Positions 47,272 to 59,200 of a stretch of 64,000 nucleotides of DNA are shown here, piece after piece. The stretch covers positions 93,055,805 to 93,119,804 of the forward strand of contig NC_088295.1 in NCBI RefSeq assembly GCF_032854445.1, given 5' to 3'. The notes under the pieces were generated by a model. It saw nothing but the letters and a program-made list of their open reading frames with translations. It searched no databases and was not told the DNA's origin. The stretch's first letter is position 1. Every line of letters begins with the position of its first letter. The stretch comes from Liolophura sinensis. Taxonomy: Eukaryota; Mollusca; Polyplacophora; Chitonida; Chitonidae. Position numbers and translations under genes: made by a program.

Positions 47272-50200
47272 GTGAGTAGTTCTTTATTGAAGTTACTATT
47301 TATTCAGTGCGCGATGGCCCAGGCTGGCTGAGATAGTCCCACCACTGCCTTACTATGACTGACGTGCAGGCATCAAGCTCACCCTTCTCTAAGAGGTGAA
47401 CCACAGCGTTGATTTAGAGATTCCTGTAGAATTAAAGTTCCCATCGCTTATCTAAATAACCTTTCCCGACGCAAATGTTAACATCAATCACCCCAGAAAT
47501 GCATATACCTGTACATGTACCTACATCACAAATTCAAGTTAAATGGCGAATATCAGCGATTTTTAAATATCTCATAATGCACATTCTGTCACAAGTCGGG
47601 AATGCAAAGTCTATTTAACAGACATTGATGATCTAACTTTAAGAAAATTTAGGCAAATGTATTTATGGTGTTCATAATTTACCGTGCAATATTTGTAAAA
47701 CTGTTTATTTACAGTTTTGTCTGAACATATGGGATCAGACCTGGGTCAGAGATGACGTGTCAGTATCGCATATCGGTCGTTATCGTGCTCTCAATCATTT
47801 GCTTAAATCAATTTATTATAATGTTTATTGAGAAAGGCGATACTTACCCAAAACATGGTGTGGCCATGTTTATACTGTATCCAAGATCATGACTAAAACA
47901 AACAATAACAATACAAAAGCTGCAGTATGGCAGGGGTTTCCATGGCAGAAAATAGTCTTTGATTATTATTCCTGAACAACTTCTGTAGCTGTACCGGCAC
48001 CTAACAAAGGAGTGCATTTATATTTGTGATTAACACTCACAGTCCCACTTTAAACATATCACATACAGGATTAACTTAGGCGGACACCACAGAGTGACGA
48101 AGGGTTGTTCATTGCTCCCCAAAATGTTCATTCACATGAGGGTGACCAGAAAATGAGGGAACTGAGGAAAACCCGTTTTATCTTGCCTGCTCAGTTTCAG
48201 AGAGTTAGGCTTCGGGCTTTTAACAGACATATATTATTATATATATAGCAGTATGGTTGGAGGGAACAGGTCACATCGCGGAGGAAACGCACGAAACATC
48301 CGCAGGTTGCTGGAAGACCTTCCCATGTACGAACGGCGAGGAAGCTAGCATCAATTGTTACAATTTATCATAGGATGTCAATTTTCCCCAAATCTCGTCT
48401 AGAGCACGTGTCAGTGACGCTTCTGGAATCTCGGAGCCAGAGTGGCCGGACGAAAAGAGAGACGGGAGGCTGTTTTGACGAGCTGATGACGTTTACGTTC
48501 TCAGTTGATGGAGAAAACCTCGAATTGGAACTGTCAGAGAACACCAACATGAACATGAACAAAGTGGTTCATGTAGACGATGGAGGGCAGATAAAGGCCA
48601 TGAACATACCGTCCTTCTTAGTAAGTATACCATGGATCAGAGCCATACCAAGAATCGTCATGTATTTTAGCATATCTTATTTGATCCCCTTTAGGTTGAA
48701 TGATCCCCTTTAGGTTAACTGATCCCCTTTAGGCTGAGTGATCCCCTTTAGGTTGAAAGATGCCCTTTAAGTTGAATGATCCCCTTTAGGCTGAGTGATC
48801 CCCTTTAGGTTGAAAGATGCCCTTTAAGTTGAATGATCCCCTTTAGGCTGAGTGATCCCCTTTAGGTTGAAAGATGCCCTTTAAGTTGAATGATCCCCTT
48901 TAGGCTGAGTGATCCCCTTTAGGTTGAATGATCATCTTTAAGTTGAATGATCTCCTTGATGTTGATTGATCGCTTTTAGGTTGATTGATCCCTTTTAGAT
49001 TAATTGATCACCTTTAGGTTTATTGATTGACTGGATCTTGTTTTACACAATCACTTTCATGATGGCAGCCAGTTTTATGGGTGGAGGAAACAATAGCCCG
49101 ACTTTAACCAACGATATTGGGTAAGTTACTAATCCAGAGATATGCACACCATTCTTGTGGAAAACAGCCTTCAAAAAACGACAGATTACACAAACGGGCA
49201 AACATGTCACTGAACGGTTGTTGTCACCTGTGTAAGATACTGGTGGGTTTCAGCATGTGTGTCGTCAGCATATTCAGGTAGACAATATCATACATGGAAA
49301 GTACAGTAAACAGTACGTGTCATCCCGTATGAAACTGTAATACCGAAGAGATGGCATGTGAATAAACCCGGATGTAGGTATTCGTCAAAATAGCCTTGTA
49401 CATTTTTAATGAATTTATTGATTTATTATTATTATTGTATTTGTTTGCTTCTTTGAGTATGTGTTATTACCCCCAAGGTTATTTCACATACATAAAAATG
49501 ATCACGACTTTAGGGGCAGAGAAAACCGGGTAAAACTCGCGTAGATGTATGATCAGCATGATTTGTCCCGAGGATGCCAGGAGATCAGCTATAACAAAGT
49601 GAAGGTCAGGGCCTGTTATATCAACTTACAACGTAATCACATTTTTGCACAAATATGTAGTAACGCATGCTTTGAACTGAATGGGAACCAAAAAGTGAAG
49701 AAAGATAGCGTTTATTGGAAACTAGGATTAATAAGCCATGTTTGATGACCATACTAGTAATGAATTAGAAATCACGGCTGTTCTAGAAAGGATATAGGGA
49801 AGTGACAAGGGATTGGGGATTTTAAATGTTAATAATTCAGACTGTAAAAGTACATACAAAATATCTAATTTACAGGAGACCAAGTGCTTCCAGGACATGA
49901 AAAACAACGCTGCCATTGGAGTCACTGGCCGTCCTCTGGTGACTGGGGACTGTGAGTACCAGCTGGTGAGTACCTCAAACCTCGGTATTGGTGTCACTGG
50001 GCGTCCTCTGGTGACTGGGGGCTATGAGTACCAGCTGGTGAGTACCTCAAACCTCGGCATTGGTGTCACTGGCCGTCCTCTGGTGTCTGGGGGTTGTGAG
50101 TACCAGCTGGTGAGTACCTGAAACCTCGGCATTGGTGTCACTGACCGTCCTCTGGTGTCTGCTCCCTGTGAGTACCAGCTGTTGAGTACCTTAGTCTTCT

Positions 50201-53200
50201 GCTATTAGTGTCACTGACTGTCCTCTGGTGTTTGATGGCTGTGAATATCAGCTGATGATTACCTCAATCTAAGGCCAGTGGTGTGAAAGGCCGTCCTCTA
50301 GTGTTTGGCGGATGTGAATACCGGGTGGTGAGTACCTCAATATTCGGCCATTGATGCGATTGTCTGTCCTCTAATGTTTGGCCGATGCGAGTGCCGGGTG
50401 GTGAGCCCCTCATTCTGCGGCCATTGACGTGATTGTCTGTCCTCTGGTGCCTGGCGGCCATGAGTACCAGCTGGTGAGTATCTCAGTCTTCGGCCTTGGT
50501 GTAACTGGTTGTCCCCTGATGTCTGCTTCCTGTGAGTACCAGCTGCTGTCGAGTACAAGCGAGCTTTGGTGAGACTGGCCTCTCTCTGGTGCGTTGTGGC
50601 GATGAGTACCAGCTGCTGGGTACCTCAATCGTCGAACTTTGGTGAGACTGGCCTCTCTCTGGTGCATTGTGGCAGCTGGTGGATATCTCAGTCTAAGGCC
50701 AATAGTGTGACTGGCTGTCCTCTGATGTCTGGTGGCTGTGTACAAGCTGGTGAGTACCTCAGCCATTGGCCATCGGTGTAAGTGGGCGTCTTTTGGTGAC
50801 TGGGGGCTGTGAATACCATCTAGTGAGTGCCACAAACTTCTGCCATTGATGTGATTGGTCTTTCTGTCGTGTCTGGCGGCTGTGAGTATCAGCTGACGAG
50901 TACCTCAATCTTATGTACAAGTCCTTTTGTGCTCAAATGTTGTTAATTGTTTTACAGGAGGGCACTTTTGCGACTGAGAATGGCGGATTTGTGATTTACC
51001 CAGGCGAAAGGATAAACAGCAATGAGACTTTCTCACATGTAGTTCGTCTAATCAACACTAGTGTGGAGTTCACTGCCGATTTCGTCTTCCCAGGTGAGGG
51101 AGTAAAACTTTATAGCGCTCCTGGACTGTAGAAGAAAAATTCACTGCGCTCCTAGACTCTAGTCTCGCGCAAGCTGTTTGGAACAAACGCTGAAGCTCTG
51201 AATGGGACAACGCGATGAAGAACTTAATGCCAATAATAATTTAACGTTGCATAAGATTAGATCATCGTAATGAATGGAATGTAAAAGGTCTTCATTTTCA
51301 TTTTCCAGCACAAACATACAATTGGTATCAATTGTACTTCTCTTCTATGTAGAGAAGTAGAAATGAACAGGTTTAAGTTAAAAGGACAAGCAGATTCATA
51401 CTGATCACACTTTTACGTTTATTCTAAACCTCTCACGAGTAAGGGAAGGTAGAGTTGGTTGTAATCGTGGCGAGGGGTGCAGGGTGCACCATACCGGCTA
51501 GGTCAAGCAGAACGATCGACATGATACAAACTGCTATGGTGTACAGGGAAGCCTCACAAACGCCGTGTTCTTCCACTTGTCGCTTCTTTCCTGTAATACC
51601 TTGGTATGAAAACCCAATGCCACTATCGACCCGTTTTATTCTGTATTTGGACAGGAAAGAGACGCTCCATTTTACAGTTAAATTAAAACTCGCTTTATTT
51701 GAAAGACAAACATGTAGGTCACCAATACATTTTGCGATGAAATGTCGCTTCAGCCACGAAGACAAAATTTCACATCATTTTAATGGCTTTTGGTTCACAG
51801 TTTGATGGGGGCGACAAGGCGACAACACAACATTTTAGTTATAAAATGTCAATTGCCGGAACTGTTTATCCATTCGCATTCAAATCATTGATGCTAATTA
51901 CGTGCAATGAAAATTAAGATCGAGAATTTTGTTATTTTCTGGACCAGCCAAAATGAGTGAGTGAGTGTGAGTGAGTGAGTGCGAGAGAGTGCTTGGGGTT
52001 TAACGTCATACTTGACAATTCTTCAGTCGTATGACGACGAAGGAGTCCTTAGAGTGCATGTGATGTGCCTCCTTGTTGCAGGACGGATTTCCACTGCTCT
52101 TACCGAAGGCAAGTAACCCGCCTCGTCAGAGCCATTATACTGATAAAGGTCAACCAGTCCTTTCCACTATCCCCTTAATGCCGAACGCCAAACGAGGAAG
52201 TTACAACTTCCTCTTTTAAAGTCTTAAGTGTGACCCGACCCAGGATTGAGCCTGGATTTACTGCCCCTGAATCGAACACACTACCAACTGACCTGAGCTA
52301 CCGGAGTCCGGTATGGCCAAGCGAACCAGAGCTGTTTGTTAGCGCCGTGCTTAATGTGTGCAATTAATAAGTGCAATGAATGGCTTGGTGGTTGGGAGAG
52401 ACTTGATTGTGTGGAATGTAGACAAGTTAGTACCAACGTAGGCATGTATGGATTACTGATAGACACTATAACTGACAAAAAATGCATAACTTCATCTGAA
52501 AATACTCTTATATATTACCTAATTACAGAGACGGATGTTAAGCCTACGAGGAAAACTGACGACGTATGGAAGCACAACCAATTCCAGCGCTTTCGGAGAG
52601 CGGTAACTACTTACAGCGTGGAGGTGTTTATGGTGACGGACAGCCTGGTGTATGATTTGTAAGTTTTTCCTCTGATACGTGTATATATTTATATTGCTGT
52701 AGGTCTACAGCGTGGTGTAAGATTTGTATGTTTTTTTTGTCAGATACACGTACGTAGGTTTGTTTACAAGGATTTACAGCCTGGTTAATAGTTTGTAAGT
52801 TTCTCCTCTAATACACATTACATAGGTTTGTTTGCAGGGATATGCAGCCTGGTTAATGGCTTGTAAGTTTTTCCTCTGATACACATACATGCATTTACTT
52901 GTGTTTGCGAGGATATGCAGCCTTGTGAATGATTTGTTAATATCTTACGTGATACAACCTGGTGTATGATTTGTATAGCTGTGTTTGCTGGGGATATGCA
53001 GTCTGGTGGATGACTTGTATAGCTGTGTTTGCGGGGATGTACAGCCTGGCGTATGATTTGTATAGCTGTGTTTGCTGGGGATATGCAGTCTGGTGTATGA
53101 CTTGTATAGCTGTGTTTGCGGGGATGTACAACCTGGTGTATGATTTGTATAGCTGTGTTTGCTGGGGATATGCAGTCTGGTGTATGACTTGTATAGTTGT

Positions 53201-56200
53201 GTTTGCGGGGATGTACAACCTGGTGTATGATTTGTATAGCTGTGTTTGCTGGAGATATGCAGCCTGGGGATGACTTGTATAGTTGTGTTTGCGGGGATGT
53301 ACAACCTGGTGTATGATTTGTATAGCTGTGTTTGCTGGGGGATATGCAGTCTGGTGGATGACTTGTATAGCTGTGTTTGCGGGGGATGTACAACCTGGTG
53401 TATGATTTGTATAGCTGTGTTTGCTGGGGATATGCAGTCTGGTGGATGACTTGTATAGCTGTGTTTGCGGGGATGTACAACCTGGTGTATGATTTGTAAA
53501 GCTGTGTTTGCTGGGGATATGCAGTCTGGTGGATGACTTGTATAGCTGTGTTTGCGGGGATGTACAACCTGGTGTATGATTTGTAAAGCTGTGTTTGCTG
53601 GGGATATGCAGTCTGGTGGATGACTTGTATAGCTGTGTTTGCGGGGATGTACAACCTGGTGTATGATTTGTATAGCTGTGTTTGCTGGGGATATGCAGTC
53701 TGGTGGATGACTTGTATAGCTGTGTTTGCGGGGATGTACAACCTGGTGTATGATTTGTATAGCTGTGTTTGCTGGGGATATGCAGTCTGGTGGATGACTT
53801 GTATAGCTGTGTTTGCGGGGATGTACAGCCTGGTGTATGATTTGTAAAGCTGTGTTTGCGGGGATATTGCAGTCTGGTGGATGACTTGTATAGCTGTGTT
53901 TGCGGGGATGTACAACCTGGTGTATGATTTGTAAAGCTGTGTTTGCGGGGATATGCAGTCTGGTGGATGACTTGTATAGCTGTGTTTGCGGGGATGTACA
54001 ACCTGGTGTATGATTTGTATAGCTGTGTTTGCTGGGGATATGCAGTCTGGTGGATGACTTGTATAGCTGTGTTTGCGGGGATGTACAGCCTGGTGTATGA
54101 TTTGTAAAGCTGTGTTTGCGGGGATATGCAGTCTGGTGTATGACTTGTATAGCTGTGTTTGCGGGGATGTACAGCCTGGTGTATGATTTGTAAAGCTGTG
54201 TTTTGCTGGGGATATGCAGTCTGGTGGATGACTTGTATAGCTGTGTTTGCGGGGATGTACAACCTGGTGTATGATTTGTATAGCTGTGTTTGCTGGGGAT
54301 ATGCAGTCTGGTGGATGACTTGTATAGCTGTGTTTGCGGGGATGTACAGCCTGGCGTATGATTTGTATAGCTGTGTTTGCTGGAGATATGCAGTCTGGTG
54401 TATGACTTGTATAGCTGTGTTTGCGGGGATGTACAACCTGGTGTATGATTTGTATAGCTGTGTTTGCTGGAGATATGCAGCCTGGTGGATGACTTGTATA
54501 GTTGTGTTTGCGGGGATGTACAACCTGGTGTATGATTTGTATAGCTGTGTTTGCTGGGGATATGCAGTCTGGTGGATGACTTGTATAGCTGTGTTTGCGG
54601 GGATGTACAACCTGGTGTATGATTTGTAAAGCTGTGTTTGCTGGGGATATGCAGTCTGGTGGATGACTTGTATAGCTGTGTTTGCGGGGATGTACAGCCT
54701 GGTGTATGATTTGTAAAGCTGTGTTTGCTGGGGATATGCAGTCTGGTGGATGACTTGTATAGCTGTGTTTGCGGGGATGTACAACCTGGTGTATGATTTG
54801 TATAGCTGTGTTTGCTGGGGATATGCAGTCTGGTGGATGACTTGTATAGCTGTGTTTGCGGGGAATGTACAGCCTGGTGTATGATTTGTAAAGCTGTGTT
54901 TGCTGGGGATATGCAGTCTGGTGGATGACTTGTATAGCTGTGTTTGCGGGGATGTACAACCTGGTGTATGATTTGTAAAGCTGTGTTTGCGGGGATATGC
55001 AGTCTGGTGGATGACTTGTATAGCTGTGTTTGCGGGGATGTACAACCTGGTGTATGATTTGTAAAGCTGTGTTTGCGGGAATGTACAGCCTGGTGAATGA
55101 TTTGCAAGTTTTCCACGATATACGTGCATAGTCGTGTTGTTGGGGATATACAGCTTGGTGTATGATTTGTAAATATTTAGCGATGCACGTACATATGTTA
55201 TCGGGGAAATGTAACCTGGTGTTTTTCCTCGACAACCGTACATAGCTGTGCTTACTGAGATATAAAGCTTAGTGCAGGATTTGTTGTGTCTTCTGTAATA
55301 CAACCCTATCTGTTGGGGTGGGGGGTGGGGTGGGGTAGGTGTTGTTGGATGGGGGAGGGGGGAGTGTTCTAAGTGGAAGATAATTTACGCTCCTGCCTTC
55401 ATGTTGTGGAGACTGTGTCCCAAGTCAGGAAGGTTGTGTGTCCCGAGCCTATGAAGGTTGTGTGTCCCGAGCCTATGAAGGTTGTGTGTCCCAAGCCTAT
55501 GAAGGTTGTGTGTCCCGAGCCTATGAAGGTTGTGTGTCCCGAGCCTATGAAGGTTGTGTGTCCCGAGCCTATGAAGGTTGTGTGTCCCGAGCCTATGAAG
55601 GTTGTGTGTCCCGAGCCTATGAAGGTTGTGTGTCTGAATGACTTATCACAGACGCCCATGACGTTTGTGTGTCCGTCGTGAAGGCTGTGTCTCTCAATTC
55701 GTAGACAGCTCAATAGCTGTTTTCATCTCACGAATGCTTTACGTCTGTGTCCAAGTAACTGATTTTTTCCAATTCAGTTACGCGTGCAAGCGCAATCAAC
55801 TCACTGTTTCCAGCTCATGAAAGTTATATTTCCACTCTAACAAACTAATTGCTTCCAGTTCAAGACAATTATTCGTCCAAACTGAACCAAACGGTGAATT
55901 TTTCACGTCACAAAAGTTTTATGCAAGTGTTCAATCAACTGACGAATACCATAAATGAAAAAAACCTCCGTAATATAAATGAATGATGGCATACCACAAA
56001 TCAATCAAATGAGGCATATTGCCTGTCTCTAGATCAGGTCAGACAGTCTCAATCGTTAAACAATCCACATCACCAACAGTGATGCGTAAAAACATCTATC
56101 TGTTTTAACAGTTGGTACGCCAGAACAAACATCGCCGACCCGAATCTCCGGTCCGCGCAAGCCATCAACTCCATCAGACAGTACTACGCCTTTCTACTGA

Positions 56201-59200
56201 ATGAGGTACGTTTGTGTTGGGATAAAGAATGGAATAGTCACATTAGCATCCTTCATCAAGCTATCATTGGGTGGCTTGAATCTCTACTCTGTCTGGAACA
56301 ATCACGTGTGTAAGAGCTTGTGGCAAGATAACGCAAAGTGTTTGGGTGTGGCAAAAATCTGTAATCTGTGTAGACTTATCAAGTGTGTTATACCTAGTGG
56401 CAAGGTAACATCAAGTGTATGGGCCATTCTGGAAGCTGTAATCTGTGTAGACTTATCAAGTGTGTCATACCTAGTGGCAAGGTAACATCAGGTGTATGGG
56501 TCATGCTAGAAGCTGTAATTAGTGTAGACTTATCAAGTATGTTATACCCCGTGGCAAGGTAACATCAGGTGTATGGGTCATGCTAGAAGTTGTAATCTGT
56601 GTAGATTTATCATGTTTGTCTTACTCCGTGACAAGGTAACATCAGGTGTATGGGTCATGCTAGAAGCTGTAATCTGTGTAGACTTATCAATTGTGTCATA
56701 CCCCGTGGCAAGGTAACATCAGATGTATGGGTCATGCTAGAAGCTGTAGTCTGTGTAGATTTATCAATTGTGTCATACTCCGTGGCAAGGTAACATCAAG
56801 TGTATGGGCCATGCTAGAAGTTGTAATCTGTGTAGATTTATCAATTGTGTCATACCCCGTGGCAAGGTAACATCAGATGTATGGGCCATGCTAGAAGCTG
56901 TAATCTGTGTAGACTTATCAAGTGTGTCATACCCCGTAGTAAGGTAACATCAGGTGTATGGGTCATGCTGGAAGCTGTAATATGTGTAGACTTATCAAGT
57001 GTGTTATACCTAGTGGCAAGGTAACATCAAGTGTATGGGCCATGCTAGAAGCTGTAATCTGTGTAGACTTATCAAGTGTGTCATACCCCGTAGTAAGGTA
57101 ACATCAGGTGTATGGGTCATGCTGGAAGCTGTAATATGTGTAGACTTATCAAGTGTGTTATACCTAGTGGCAAGGTAACATCAAGTGTATGGGCCATGCT
57201 AGAAACTGTAATCTGTGTAGACTTATCAAGTGTGTTATACCCCGTGGCAAGGTAACATCAGATGTATAGGCCATGCTAGAAGCTGTAATCTGTGTAGACT
57301 TATCAAGTGTGTTATACCCCGTGGCAAGGTAACATCAGATGTATGGGCCAAGCTAGAAGCTGTAATCTGTGTAGATTTATCAAGTGTGCTGTACCCCGTG
57401 GCCGGGCAACTCTCGGTTTTATGTTCCATGGTAGAATCTATAATATTTGAACAACTTTCAAAATCGTTGGGCCATATGGCAAGTTAGCACTAAATAACTA
57501 TCAGTTTGTGGTATATTGATATTTTCAGTTAATCATTTTTTGTCACACAAAATCTATGAGTAGTCTATTTGTACTGATATCCTTTAGCCTGTCCGAAACT
57601 CACAAAAGCCTTACTGTTTGTACGAAACAAGCGTAGTGTTTTGGCGTTAGTCTTTCTTTATATGCGCGTTATCATATTTAATATGTATTTTATATGGGTA
57701 TATAATATATGGGTATTATTATGGGTATATTATATGGGTATTTTCAAAAACTTACAGATGGACCTACGGTACAGAAACATAATTGAGGACGACATAGCGT
57801 TTCGTATTAAGTATGCTGGAATATACGTCTCAGAGGTAAGAAAACGGGGATATGGTCATTTCCGTTTTTAGTTAGTAGAGATTTAGCCTTAAGGTAAATG
57901 GCGAGTCTCCACTTGGGCAACTTCAAGAGACCCTTACCCATGTGCTGTGCCCAAAAATAATTATCTCTTGACGAATGAGATCGCATGTTCAAATCCAGCT
58001 CTCGCTGGCTAAACTGTTGCGTTGCAGGGGGGTTGTGAACGTTTTGACGAAGTGTATGAGTTTTCTCTGAACTTTAACCAAAAATAAACCTGAAGGTTGT
58101 CGCATAAGTGAAATGTCCTTGAGTGCGGTATGAAACAGGGACCACCTAAATAAGTGAAACAAATTTCACAACACAAAGGAAGGGAGATAACTCTCCCCTT
58201 TGACATGCACTTACATTTCACCGGTTTCGCGTGACCATTTGCCAGCTATCACACTTGTCTTCACGGGTCTGGATTTACTCTTTATGATGTACGTCTTAAC
58301 TTTTGTAGATTAGTTACTCATGTACATGTTTCTGTGGCCCGAACAAAGTCTGCAAGTCATATTACTCGTATTTGTATATATTTGTTCATGTGCCAGTATT
58401 GTTAAAACCTATTAATGTTACATGTAATTTAAACTGGAAAGCTGGGCAGTGTTATGGATCATACAGAACAAATCAGGGATTAGAGCACCCGAACTGTAAT
58501 CTAACCTTTTTACACCGTGACTCTAGTTTAGGTCAAAACTTACACCACGGTTTAAACGCTACAACCGTACGAGTTTCGCCATATACATGACCTGAAATCG
58601 AAGATTCCAAAATTCCGAAATTTTTCTTCTAATCATTTCTTAACATAAACGTTTGCTCGTTATCATTAATAAAACTGGCAAAAAAAAAAAAAAAAAAGAA
58701 AAGAAAAAACGGTTTCATATCCACTAATAAGCTGATTTACGGTCTGTCTCGAGTAATATGTACTGGAGAGTGGATAACTTAGGCCTACTGGGCAGCAATC
58801 CGGCTACAATACAGTACATGGGGACTGAATGTGCACCATTGAAATGGCTGTTTTCTTATCGAAACCACGGACAAAAGGACACCTGCAAGCCGAAAGTAAT
58901 AACAAACACCTGGTAGGAGCAGTATAAACATCACAAAAGCTGTAGGCACATGACAATAGCAGCAGACACGTGACAAAAGCTGAAGAGACGTGATAATAAC
59001 AGTAGACACGTGACAATGGCACTAAGCATAATAATAAACAGTTAAAGGTGTTATACAATAACTCTGCCAGGGTCCACGCTACTAGCCTTTTGCCACTTCT
59101 GGTAGCCTAATGTTTATAAAGTTTATGCTAATGGGAAAAAAGCCCCCCCCAAAAAATTGGCAGGAATTAACTGGATTTGAACCACAGGCGACTAGATACA

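Noticed and set aside
48374-48402. Upstream acceptor (TCATAG) for gene B exon 2
   Set aside because: Joining exon 1 to 48374 runs into a stop within a few codons. The acceptor at 48402 has a better pyrimidine tract and the right phase.
51433-51805. Overlapping 110-116-codon frames on both strands in gene B intron 4
   Set aside because: No recognisable motif, no in-phase splice sites, and exons 4 and 5 already join in phase.
52818-55303. Minus-strand frames of 723-805 codons
   Set aside because: All three minus frames are open because the 87-bp dimer is a multiple of three. They are antisense to gene B, and the repeats derive from its exon end.
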